This document shows, in pieces, positions 44,055 to 52,121 of a stretch of DNA of 52,418 nucleotides; the first letter of the stretch is position 1, and the number at the start of each line of letters is the position of its first letter. The position numbers and the translations under genes are program-made. Source of the DNA: Halobacillus alkaliphilus (lineage in GTDB: Bacteria > Bacillota > Bacilli > Bacillales > Halobacillaceae); NCBI RefSeq assembly GCF_900113125.1, contig NZ_FOOG01000027.1:1-52418 (forward strand). Reading direction: 5' to 3'. The notes beneath the pieces were generated by a model, which saw nothing but the letters and a program-made list of their open reading frames with translations, was not told the origin of the DNA and searched no databases.

Positions 44055-44549
44055 ATGGATTTAGTACAATTGCAGCCATATACATCACAGCATCACCGGA
44101 AACTTACTCAGCTATCCTTACCAAAAGAGCAGACTCACTATACAGAAATGCCTGAGGATTCAGTGGAGTGTGCTGCTGGCGATCCTACAAGACACCCTGT
44201 AACCATTCTTGCGGATGATGTACCAATAGGGATGTTTGTTCTACAGAGCGGTCCAGTAGTGTCCGAATACACGCCTCATAAAAACGCTCTTCTTCTAATA
44301 GCGTATATGATAGATTATTCCCAGCAGGGAAAAGGGTATGCCACTGAATCTTTAAAAAAGCTCCCCTATTATGTTCGAGAGCATTATCCAGAAATCGAAT
44401 ATATTGTTCTGGCCGTTAGTGTAAATAATTACGCTGCTCAAAATGTGTATAAGAAAAATGGGTTTTATGATCAAGGAGAACGGATATCGGGGAAAAAAGG
44501 TCGGCTGATGATTTTTGAAATGAAAGTAGAAAAAATGTTTGAAGAATAG
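44055..44549 (+). CDS. GNAT-family N-acetyltransferase
   Basis: 164 residues from the ATG at 44055 (ggaggg). Acetyl-CoA binding motif A is IDYSQQGKGYATESLKKL (Q/R-x-x-G-x-G/A pattern), and motif B is VSVNNYAAQNVYKKNGF. The substrate is unknown. No partner gene is evident; the microprotein gene at 44634 follows 84 bases later. Confidence 0.82.
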   Translation: MDLVQLQPYTSQHHRKLTQLSLPKEQTHYTEMPEDSVECAAGDPTRHPVTILADDVPIGMFVLQSGPVVSEYTPHKNALLLIAYMIDYSQQGKGYATESLKKLPYYVREHYPEIEYIVLAVSVNNYAAQNVYKKNGFYDQGERISGKKGRLMIFEMKVEKMFEE

Positions 44550-44633
44550 TTTTTCTTGGAAATTTTAAGTTTTAGTCTAACCCACCAGGGGAAATATATT
44601 TATAACCCTAAATAGAAAAGGAGGTACACCACT

Positions 44634-44786
44634 ATGACTCTGCTATATTCAAAAGCCCGCGAAATGTTTGAACAAGATTACAAAAACAGTCCTGAAGCTA
44701 AAAAAGATTTTCAGACGAAAGGTATGAAGCGCACGCGGTCTGGAAAGGCGTTGTTTTCTTTCCGTAAGCAGAATAAGAAGAAATAA
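44634..44786 (+). CDS. Small basic protein, 50 residues, unknown function
   Basis: The ATG is preceded by aaaaggaggt at good spacing. The product begins MTLLYSKAREMFEQDYKN and ends in a Lys/Arg-rich tail (KGMKRTRSGKALFSFRKQN). No membrane segment or signal. The ribosome binding site is among the best in the window, which argues for a real, well-translated gene. I do not recognise the family. Confidence 0.6.
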   Translation: MTLLYSKAREMFEQDYKNSPEAKKDFQTKGMKRTRSGKALFSFRKQNKKK

Positions 44787-44809
44787 TTAAAACAGTGGTG
44801 ACGGTAGCT

Positions 44810-44884
44810 ATGAGAAGAAACTACAAAAGAATAAACCTGTCGGATCTTACGAAAAAATTAGTTCCGTGGTGGGTCAGCGTTTAG
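44810..44884 (+). CDS. Possible 24-residue microprotein
   Basis: ATG at 44810 after gtggtgac. The product begins MRRNYKRINLSDLTKK and ends LVPWWVSV: basic N-terminus, hydrophobic Trp-rich end. Its stop codon lies in the left arm of a terminator hairpin. It sits 23 bases after the 50-residue gene and may share its transcript. The weak ribosome binding site makes this tentative. Confidence 0.35.
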   Translation: MRRNYKRINLSDLTKKLVPWWVSV

Positions 44885-44928
44885 TGGCATTTTATGTCTC
44901 AGAAACGCTGACTTTTTTATGTGAAAAG
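44872..44928 (+). terminator. Terminator of the microprotein unit
   Basis: GTCAGCGTTT / AAACGCTGAC with T6; the 20-base loop is unusually large. Confidence 0.75.
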
Positions 44929-45048
44929 GTCCGGGTTGGTAGCTATTTATTATTTTTGAATAATTAAAACAGGAGTATTCTTAAATAATGGAAAGGGTTT
45001 AATCAGGTGAGGGGAAGGTTATCTGATAACAAAGGAGGCTGCAAAATT

Positions 45049-45849
45049 ATGTCGGTTTTTTCAAATGATGCTTTAATTGGGGAACATATTCTGATTACGG
45101 GAGCCACAGGCGGAATTGGTTATGAAGCAGCTAAAGAAGCTGTCCGCACAGGGGCACATATAACGATTACTGGGAGAAACGAAGAGAAGTTAGAGGCGTT
45201 AAAAGAAGAGTGTAAAAGACTTAATTCAGAGGTAGAGGTTTTGGTAGGTCCAGCAGATATAAATATGGAGGATGACCGGAAACAGTTAGTCCGAAATGCG
45301 AAGGAGTCCATAGGTCCGATTACGGGTCTTGTTAATTCAGCAGGTATCGGAGGAGGAGCCCCGCTCGAAGATCTTACAGAAGAGCAACTGCGTAAACCTA
45401 TGGAATTAAATTATTTCTCTACTGTCCTGCTTACTCAGGAAGTTTATAAAGATATGAAACAACAACGACGTGGAGCCATTGTTAACCTATCTTCTTTATC
45501 AGGTCTGCGAGGTACTCATAGCAATATTGCTTATAGTTCCTCTAAATTCGCTGTAATTGGCTTTACTCAGTCCCTCGCTATAGAAGCTATTGAATATAAT
45601 GTGCGCGTAAATGCCATTTGTCCGGGTTTCGTTGATACATCAATGGGACGACAGGCGATCGCTAACATTGGGAAGCGAGAAGGTCGGAGTTACGAAAAGC
45701 AAAGACAACTTTCTGAGGAAGCACTCCCTTCTGGAAGGATAAGCACCCCGGAAGAAGTAGCTCGTTCAATTGTATATTTGTTAACGGATGCCTGCGAGAA
45801 TATCGTTGGTGAATCGTTAAAAATTTCAGGCGGAGGAGTTATGAGGTAA
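45049..45849 (+). CDS. Short-chain dehydrogenase/reductase
   Basis: 266 residues from the ATG at 45049 (aaaggagg). Classical SDR: cofactor motif TGATGGIGYEAA (TGxxxGxG), NSAGIGG (NNAG-type), catalytic Ser in NLSSLSG, and YSSSK (YxxxK). PGFVDTSMG follows as usual. TGRNEEKL suggests NADP preference through the Arg. The substrate is unknown. Confidence 0.87.
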   Translation: MSVFSNDALIGEHILITGATGGIGYEAAKEAVRTGAHITITGRNEEKLEALKEECKRLNSEVEVLVGPADINMEDDRKQLVRNAKESIGPITGLVNSAGIGGGAPLEDLTEEQLRKPMELNYFSTVLLTQEVYKDMKQQRRGAIVNLSSLSGLRGTHSNIAYSSSKFAVIGFTQSLAIEAIEYNVRVNAICPGFVDTSMGRQAIANIGKREGRSYEKQRQLSEEALPSGRISTPEEVARSIVYLLTDACENIVGESLKISGGGVMR

Positions 45850-45941
45850 TATTTTGTATTACATTTTGAAGACAAGCGTTTGCTTGCTGGTTTAACCGGG
45901 AAATTAATAAACATACACAAATTAGGAGGAGGTTTCTCCAA

Positions 45942-46034
45942 ATGGGACGCTTAATTAAACGAATTATTAAATTTGGTCCGATCGTCTATCCGGTCATTCG
46001 TAAGTTTATGCGAAAACGCAAAGGGAAATATTAG
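45942..46034 (+). CDS. Cationic 30-residue microprotein
   Basis: ATG at 45942 after taggaggagg, an excellent ribosome binding site, with its own terminator two bases after the stop. The product has a central hydrophobic stretch FGPIVYPVI flanked by MGRLIKRIIK and RKFMRKRKGKY, about 11 positive and no negative residues. It could lie in or on the membrane as an amphipathic helix broken by two prolines. Function unknown; bacteriocin-like, stress or regulatory roles are all possible. Confidence 0.7.
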   Translation: MGRLIKRIIKFGPIVYPVIRKFMRKRKGKY

Positions 46035-46035
46035 G

Positions 46036-46067
46036 AACGTGCCTATCTTCATAGGCGCGTTTTTTTA
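46036..46067 (+). terminator. Terminator of the 30-residue microprotein gene
   Basis: ACGTGCCTAT / ATAGGCGCGT with a 4-base loop and T7. Confidence 0.9.
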
Positions 46068-46137
46068 CTATTCTATGATAAACTGGAAAAAAGATAAGAC
46101 CACTTAAACAGTTACCACGTATGAAGGGGATATGAAC

Positions 46138-47301
46138 ATGACTCGTTGGGACTCAACACCGGTTATCCGTTTTTTTGGAGGCCGTAATTTACTGTACATA
46201 TTAGGTGTTATATTAATCATCGGTCTTAATATCTTAGTCTATTCTAGTGTGGATTTCATCTTTGAACCTATCCTCGTGTTTATAAAGACGGTAGCTTTAC
46301 CGCTCATATTGTCCATTGTCGTATATTATTTATTGCGGCCCATTATTAACTTAATGGAATCATTGAGAATTAAACGTATATGGGCTATATTAATTACTTT
46401 ATTATTAGTTATAGGGTTAATTACGTTACTGGTTGTTTTGATCATTCCTTTTCTGGAGAAACAATTTCTAAGTCTCGCGGAAGAATTGCCTGAATACCTG
46501 AATGCCCTGGTGATTTCACTTGATCAGTGGCTGCGTGACTCCTTTTTGGGAAGCTATTATAGCAATCTCTTTCAGGATATAGACGGACTCCTTAACCAGC
46601 TCCCTGAAAATATGTCGTCTTATGCCGTTCAGACCGTGGAGGGCATTACGAACTTTATTACGACACTTACAACTGTGCTCGTTGCTTTAGTTACATTGCC
46701 ATTCATCTTATTTTATTTACTGAAAGATGGACATAAACTTCCGGCTAAAATGTTAAGTTTCTTTCCTCCGAAGGTTCGCCCGGAAGTGAATAGTGTATTT
46801 AAAGGAATTGATCATCAGCTAAGTGCCTACATTCAAGGGCAAATCATAGTCAGTTTCTGTATCGGTATCATGATGTATATCGGTTTTGTAATTATTGGTT
46901 TAGATTATGCTCTCCTACTTGCGGCTATAGCCAGTGTAACAAGTGTCGTTCCCTATTTAGGGCCGGTAATTGCGATTACGCCAGCCTTAATTATTGCTAT
47001 CGTAACGTCACCGTTTATGGTATTGAAGCTTGCTTTCGTATGGACTGTCGTTCAGCTGTTAGAGGGTAAATTTATTTCACCTCAGATTATGGGGAAAAGT
47101 CTTCATATCCACCCGGTCACGATTATATTTGTCCTTTTAACGGCAGGTCATTTATTTGGAGTAGTGGGCATACTTGTGGCTATTCCAGGCTACGCTATCC
47201 TTAAAGTGTTTGTATCTCACATTTTCTATTGGCTGCAGCTCAGGTACAATCGTTTCGTGGAGGACGGGAATAAATATAAACTCCCGGAGCGAAGGTATTG
47301 A
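46138..47301 (+). CDS. AI-2E/PerM family transporter
   Basis: 387 residues from the second ATG (46138), which is better spaced from gaagggga than the ATG at 46132. About eight membrane segments, with a soluble region between TM3 and TM4 (about 105-160). SVVPYLGPVIAITPALIIA and LLEGKFISPQIMGKSLHIHP are signature blocks. Members include TqsA-type exporters and, in Bacilli, YdbI, YueF and YtvI. Some act as Na+(Li+)/H+ antiporters in halophiles; the substrate is unknown here. Confidence 0.85.
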   Translation: MTRWDSTPVIRFFGGRNLLYILGVILIIGLNILVYSSVDFIFEPILVFIKTVALPLILSIVVYYLLRPIINLMESLRIKRIWAILITLLLVIGLITLLVVLIIPFLEKQFLSLAEELPEYLNALVISLDQWLRDSFLGSYYSNLFQDIDGLLNQLPENMSSYAVQTVEGITNFITTLTTVLVALVTLPFILFYLLKDGHKLPAKMLSFFPPKVRPEVNSVFKGIDHQLSAYIQGQIIVSFCIGIMMYIGFVIIGLDYALLLAAIASVTSVVPYLGPVIAITPALIIAIVTSPFMVLKLAFVWTVVQLLEGKFISPQIMGKSLHIHPVTIIFVLLTAGHLFGVVGILVAIPGYAILKVFVSHIFYWLQLRYNRFVEDGNKYKLPERRY

Positions 47302-47330
47302 TCGAAAAATCGAAAGGACTACAGTTTAGG

Positions 47331-47891
47331 TCAATGGAAGTGTTTAAGTCTAATTTCTTTGATTTTCTGGCGCGTTTCTTCCGGCCACCAGGCCCCGCAG
47401 TCACTTGAAACGATGCAAGCTGCACATGTCTTTAAATCATACACCTTCATTCCTCTGATCGGAGGGGAATAAAGATGAAGAGTAATCAGAGGGTTAGTTC
47501 CTTCACGTCCCATTTTATGAACCCCATGTCGGGGGGCGAATAACAGAACACCTTCTTTTTTGGTTTCTGAAAAAACAGCTTTTGGCAAATACCCTTTTTC
47601 TACTTTGAAAATCGTATGTCGGGTTGCGCCGCTTAGGACCTGGATCCACCCTGTGGAATCGCCATGGTCATGAGGCGCACATTCAATGTCAGCCCAGTTC
47701 ATTACGAGCAGTTCAACCTGCTCATCCGCGTATAAAAGCTGACGGTAATAAGGGCGTGGTCCTGGGGCTTCCAGCCACGCTTCTGCCTCCCTTTTCTGAA
47801 CTTTAAGTTTTAATAATGCCTTCTTTAATGCTTCATCAGAATAGGATGACATACTGCCTAAGATATTGCTCGCGCGATCCTTTATATCCAT
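47331..47891 (-). CDS. Cysteine dioxygenase (cupin, YubC-like)
   Basis: 186 residues. It oxidises cysteine to cysteine sulfinate with non-heme iron. Iron ligands H74 and H76 are in CAPHDHGDSTGW and H125 is in RHGVHKMG. The second-shell H139 and Y141 are in TLHLYSPP. The cysteine that crosslinks to the Tyr in mammalian enzymes is absent, as in bacterial ones. ATG with gagggag upstream. Convergent with the transporter gene; a pseudogene follows upstream on the same strand. Confidence 0.88.
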   Translation of the reverse strand: MDIKDRASNILGSMSSYSDEALKKALLKLKVQKREAEAWLEAPGPRPYYRQLLYADEQVELLVMNWADIECAPHDHGDSTGWIQVLSGATRHTIFKVEKGYLPKAVFSETKKEGVLLFAPRHGVHKMGREGTNPLITLHLYSPPIRGMKVYDLKTCAACIVSSDCGAWWPEETRQKIKEIRLKHFH

Positions 47892-47918
47892 AGATCTCCC
47901 TCTTCTCCATTTTAGGTC

Positions 47919-48827
47919 TCAGCTTCTTTTAAAAAGAAAACGAAGTCTTCCTTGAACAAGCAATACACCAAAGATGATGAGGAACCCCCCGGTAATGGAG
48001 AGCCAGGAAAAATTCTCCTTTAATAATAGAATGGCTGCGATTAGAGTAGCCAGTGGTTCCAAGTATAAAAAAACAGATACCTGAGATGCTTCCATAATTT
48101 CTAATGCTTTGGCTCAATACCAGTAAGCTAAAGCCGATACAAATACCCCAAGAAATAGTAAATGGCCCCAATAGTAACCTTCAAGATTAACAAGTTGATG
48201 CCAGCCGTGATTCCTTACTAGAAAAGGCAGCGTTAATATAAACCCGCACATACTCATATAAAACGTAATAACTATAGATGGTAATGGAATAGCGAGTTTC
48301 TTGAGCAGAACCGAATAAACCGCCCAGTTGAATGTACTCAAAATCATTAGGAAGTAACCAATACTTAAAGCAAAACTGAATGATTGGCCACTTCCCAGAG
48401 TGGTAATAAATAAGACCCCGGAGACGGCTATAGCAATTCCGGCTGTTCTGGCTCGAGTGAGGGGCTCTTTTAAGAAAACAATAGATAAAAGAACCGTAAA
48501 AATGGGTGAAAAAGCAATCAGCCAGCCAGCATCGGAAGCCTGTATGGTCAGCAGGGCTGAAGCCTGAATGACCTGGTGAACAAATACTCCGAGGACACCA
48601 AGTGATAATAAATGAGGAATATATTTAAACGGTACACTTATGTGTTCTTTTAAGAGATTGATTAAACAGAATAGAAAGATGCTGCCGATTCCGAATCTCA
48701 CGACGAGAAGGGAAAAAGGGTCGAGCACCTCCAATACAGCTTTAGTAGAAACAAAAGAAACTCCCCAGAAAGTAATGGACAGTGTAGCATAGAGGGATGC
48801 GGTTTAACGGGTGTTAGGGAAGGGCAT
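47919..48827 (-). pseudogene. EamA/DMT-family transporter, broken by two in-frame stop codons
   Basis: Reading from the ATG at 48827 (aaaggaag seven bases upstream), the frame stays in register for 303 codons, the usual EamA length. It is interrupted by TAA at codon 8 (48804-48806) and TGA at codon 238 (48114-48116). Translation across the stops gives the expected sequence: ASLYATLSITFWGVSFVSTK before and ALAYWY-stop-AKALEIMEASQVSV after. The TGA probably replaced TGG (Trp). No frameshift is seen, so decay appears recent. Inner starts could still yield a fragment of about 200 residues. Confidence 0.88.
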
Positions 48828-48919
48828 GCCCCGCTTCCTTTCTGTCAAGTGTACTTTAATACACTATATGCTTGGGGCGGACAGGCATCCCAATAATTTT
48901 AAAAAGTGGCAGTGCGCAA

Positions 48920-49384
48920 TTAGTTTGCCTCTGATATTGGTCTTTCCAAGCGGGTAAGAAACATACCTGGTGTTACTTCTTTTTCATGGGTAGGATGAAA
49001 ACCGTGACTGGTATAGAGGTTGATGGCGGGGGTGTTTTCACTGCCTGTATATACATAACAGGGCATAGAGGGATAAGTTCCGATTACATTCCGGAGGAGA
49101 CTTTGACCAATCCCCTTACGAAAGTGTTCAGGGTGTACCATAAGACGGTAAATATCTATATAATGATCTTCTGTTTTATAAGAAATCGCTCCAACCAGGT
49201 CCGTCCCTATATAGGCTACTATAAACGTTTCCCCTGATTCCATAATTGAGGTTACGTTATCTTCGCAAGGAGGAAGATCAGGGAAACCTACAATAGCAGC
49301 TTCTACTTGATAAGAGAGGAATTGGAGACGTAGAATACTGTCCGCTACATGCAGCTTAGAGGGTGAAACTTTAAAGAGATTCAA
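48920..49384 (-). CDS. GNAT-family N-acetyltransferase
   Basis: 154 residues. Motif A is LMVHPEHFRKGIGQSLLRNV (R/Q-x-x-G-x-G), then VYTGSENTPAINLYTSHGF as motif B. The start is TTG at 49384 with caaggag about eleven bases upstream. The substrate is unknown. It lies upstream of the EamA pseudogene on the same strand and could once have been in one unit with it. Confidence 0.8.
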   Translation of the reverse strand: MNLFKVSPSKLHVADSILRLQFLSYQVEAAIVGFPDLPPCEDNVTSIMESGETFIVAYIGTDLVGAISYKTEDHYIDIYRLMVHPEHFRKGIGQSLLRNVIGTYPSMPCYVYTGSENTPAINLYTSHGFHPTHEKEVTPGMFLTRLERPISEAN

Positions 49385-49563
49385 TGTAATTATACTCCTT
49401 GTACCTTTGACTTTGACTCTTATTTCATTTTATCAGAGAAAGACGATATTATAAAAACGGTTTCAAGTTATGAGTAATGAAAAGCAAGGGTAGGACTAAA
49501 AAGAAATCCTGTATATCGTGAGGATTCTTCCATAAAAAACAGGCGCGGAAATGCTGCCAGAAT

Positions 49564-49600
49564 AAAAAAAGGTGTCCTTCTAAGAATAGGACACCTTTTT
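49564..49600. terminator. Bidirectional terminator after the yeiH-like gene
   Basis: AAAAAAGGTGTCCT / AGGACACCTTTTT with a 9-base loop. Confidence 0.9.
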
Positions 49601-49611
49601 GTGCAGGTTTA

Positions 49612-50616
49612 TTAAATGATCCAATAAGTGAGTAATGATAACAAGACCGAGGTAATAATCATAAGGAGCATCGGTTTTAAAGCCTTACTCCTTACATCTT
49701 CTAAACTGACGCTAAGACCAAGGCCGACCATCGCCATTGTTAAGATAAAGGTTGTACCGAAAGATACCCCGTCTAAAACGGCTGAAGGAATAGTGAACCA
49801 ATTTCCTTCTATATAACTTCCAAACAGGCTCATACCTATAAAGCCCAGCAGGAACCAAGGAAAAGCAATAGATGTCTCTGAATCTTTATTCCCTTTTTTG
49901 TTCATGATCCAAACGAGGATCAAGCTGAGGGGAACGAGCAGGAAGACTCGTCCGAGTTTAGCAAGTAATGCCATTCCTAGTCCGCTCTCCCCTGCGGGTG
50001 CACCAGCGAGAGCTACATGAGCTACTTCGTGGAGACTTAACCCGGCCCACATCCCGTATGCTTCCATATCTAATGGAAGCAGTGGGCGAATCAGCGTATA
50101 GCCAATTGCAAACAATGTACCAATAATTGATATTATTCCTGCGCTAACCGCCGTATCCTCTTCCTTCGCTTTAAGAATTGGTGATACCGCTGCGATGGCA
50201 GAAGCACCGCAGACCCCAGTACCTATTCCAAGCAGTAAGGATAAAGAAGTGTCAGCTTTCGTTAATCGCGCCAATAGGATCATAATTCCTATCGAAAATC
50301 CGATAACAACGGCGTCACGTAGTAATAAGGGAAGACCTTCACTTAAAATGACGGATATATTTAACTTCAATCCGAATAGGATAATGGCCAGTCGTAGTAG
50401 TTTTTTCGCTGAAAATTGGACTCCTTGGCGTATTCGTTCTGGGTAACCGAAGAAATGGCGGTAAAGGACTGCCAAAAGAATAGCGGCTGCGAGGGGGCCA
50501 ATTTGACGGATTAAAGGAAGGGATGAAAGCAGAAAACCTGCCCCAGCAAGTATTGCGGTGAACCCCATTCCCGTAAGGAGTGGTCGAAGTGAGATCGAAC
50601 CTGAAAAATGTTTCAT
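49612..50616 (-). CDS. YeiH-family (UPF0324) putative sulfate exporter
   Basis: 334 residues with about ten membrane segments. Family blocks: GLKLNISVIL, GIGTGVCGASAIAAVSPILK, LSLHEVAHVALAGAPAG and MVGLGLSVSLEDVRSK near the end. Such proteins are thought to export sulfate or related sulfur anions; direct evidence is limited. ATG at 50616 with agaagg upstream. Divergent from a LysR-type regulator, as yeiH and yeiE are in E. coli, which suggests that the regulator controls this gene. Confidence 0.87.
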   Translation of the reverse strand: MKHFSGSISLRPLLTGMGFTAILAGAGFLLSSLPLIRQIGPLAAAILLAVLYRHFFGYPERIRQGVQFSAKKLLRLAIILFGLKLNISVILSEGLPLLLRDAVVIGFSIGIMILLARLTKADTSLSLLLGIGTGVCGASAIAAVSPILKAKEEDTAVSAGIISIIGTLFAIGYTLIRPLLPLDMEAYGMWAGLSLHEVAHVALAGAPAGESGLGMALLAKLGRVFLLVPLSLILVWIMNKKGNKDSETSIAFPWFLLGFIGMSLFGSYIEGNWFTIPSAVLDGVSFGTTFILTMAMVGLGLSVSLEDVRSKALKPMLLMIITSVLLSLLTYWII

Positions 50617-50702
50617 CTTTCAACCTTCTTTTCGCAAGATTTTCACCTCATATACTATACGTCCCGTCATGACATTAGTAAAATAAAACTTTATAATACA
50701 AA

Positions 50703-50721
50703 TGATTAATATTATTAATGA
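50703..50721. promoter_or_regulatory. Candidate LysR operator
   Basis: TGATTAATATTATTAATGA is a near-perfect dyad in the yeiH-lysR intergenic region, 12 bases before the regulator start. AT-rich dyads with T-N11-A spacing are usual for LysR proteins. Confidence 0.45.
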
Positions 50722-50733
50722 TAGGGTGATTAA

Positions 50734-51630
50734 ATGGATTTTGAAGCGATGAAGACATTTGTAGCAGTCGTGGATCAACAAAGCTTCACGAAAGCTTCCA
50801 AAATGTTAAATCTTTCTCAGCCCACAGTAAGCTTTCATATTAAAAATCTTGAAAAGTATTTTGAAGCGGATCTTATTGATCGTTCACCTAAACGGTTTAT
50901 AGTGACTCAGACAGGTGAACTTGTGTACCAGCGTTCCCGGCAGATCCTTGGACTTATTGACAAAACAAAAGCGGAAGTGCTTGAATTCCACAAGCAACTG
51001 AGGGGGAAGCTTCATATTGGGGCGAGCTATACGGTAGGCGAATATATTTTGCCCACAGTCTTAAAAAAGTTTGACCATTATTACCCAGCGATAGATCTAG
51101 AGGTGCAAATCGCTAATACGGAGCATATTAACCGGGCGATCCAGCTCCATGAATTGGATATCGGACTGGTGGAGGGACAGGTGAACCATCAAGGGCTTAG
51201 ATCTGAACCTTTCCTGGAGGATGAAATGGTCGTTATTGTCCCAGAAGATCATCCTCTTCGCAAAGAGTCTTCTATTACCTTCCAGCAATTGCAAGATCAA
51301 ACCTGGATTACAAGAGAAGGAGGTTCAGGCACAAGAGCAGTGCTGGACTCTATGCTTGAATCGTATAACATAAGACCGCAAAAATTGATTACGATTGGGA
51401 GCAACCATGGTGTGGTTCAAGCTGTGAAAGAAGGTCTTGGACTTTCTTTGATATCGAAAACCGTAGTAGAACACACAGCAGCAGAGCCGTTAATTATGAA
51501 TCTTCCTTATATAAAAACCACAAGCCGGTACTTTTCTCTGGTCATGCCGACTAATGAAGAAGAGATTTCCAAAAATGTTCAGCTGTTTGTGAAACAAGTG
51601 AAAGACCTTTATCGTTTAAGCGGGAAATAA
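50734..51630 (+). CDS. LysR-family regulator (CysL/YeiE-like)
   Basis: 298 residues. The N-terminal helix-turn-helix is SFTKASKMLNLSQPTVSFHI (about 17-36), and the effector domain spans about 88-290 (GKLHIGASYTVGEYILP at its start). Closest in style to CysL (YwfK)/YeiE-type regulators of sulfur genes. With the divergent YeiH-like exporter this makes a sulfur-anion response pair likely. A GNAT gene starts 26 bases downstream and may be cotranscribed. Confidence 0.87.
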   Translation: MDFEAMKTFVAVVDQQSFTKASKMLNLSQPTVSFHIKNLEKYFEADLIDRSPKRFIVTQTGELVYQRSRQILGLIDKTKAEVLEFHKQLRGKLHIGASYTVGEYILPTVLKKFDHYYPAIDLEVQIANTEHINRAIQLHELDIGLVEGQVNHQGLRSEPFLEDEMVVIVPEDHPLRKESSITFQQLQDQTWITREGGSGTRAVLDSMLESYNIRPQKLITIGSNHGVVQAVKEGLGLSLISKTVVEHTAAEPLIMNLPYIKTTSRYFSLVMPTNEEEISKNVQLFVKQVKDLYRLSGK

Positions 51631-51656
51631 CAATAGCTGACTCGGGGGGATGAAGT

Positions 51657-52121
51657 GTGGAAATACGAAGTTATTCACCTGAAGATATAGAAAATATACA
51701 TTCAGTAATTCAAAGGTCAGTACGTGCTGCGTGTGCGTATTATAAAGCTGATCAAATCGATGCATGGGCTTCTGCGCTGGATGACAAACAAATGCTGCAT
51801 AACAGATTGGCTAAGTCGGATGTGAAAATCGCAGTGAGTAATGGCGGCAGGACGTTAGGAGTGGCCAGTCTATTGAACGATGGTGTATTGGACCTATTCT
51901 ATGTTGAACCCGATTGTCAGCGGAAAGAAGTGGGTAGCAGGCTGCTTCTCGAAATTGAAAAGTCAGCTTTAACGAACCGAATCAACTTCTTAGAAACAGA
52001 GGCAAGTGTGATTGCTTTTTCATTCTTTAAAGGCAAAGGTTTCAAACAAATTCGTTCTCAACATAAGCTGGTGCAGGAAATCAGTTTGAACTACCCCCAC
52101 TTACTCGCTGACGCTCCTTGA
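51657..52121 (+). CDS. GNAT-family N-acetyltransferase with 3' end altered by IS insertion
   Basis: 154 residues. GTG start at 51657 after gggggat. Motif A is FYVEPDCQRKEVGSRLLLEI (the usual second G is replaced by V). SVIAFSFFKGKGFKQIR is motif B. The core is complete, but the last ten or so residues (YPHLLADAP) are encoded by the right end of the IS element, which also supplies the TGA stop. The original end was therefore displaced. It may still function, since the acetyl-CoA site lies earlier. Confidence 0.8.
   Translation: MEIRSYSPEDIENIHSVIQRSVRAACAYYKADQIDAWASALDDKQMLHNRLAKSDVKIAVSNGGRTLGVASLLNDGVLDLFYVEPDCQRKEVGSRLLLEIEKSALTNRINFLETEASVIAFSFFKGKGFKQIRSQHKLVQEISLNYPHLLADAP

Noticed and set aside
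47929-48171. Separate 80-residue minus-strand protein downstream of the EamA fragment
   Set aside because: Wrong frame; the EamA continuation is read in register across the TGA at 48114.
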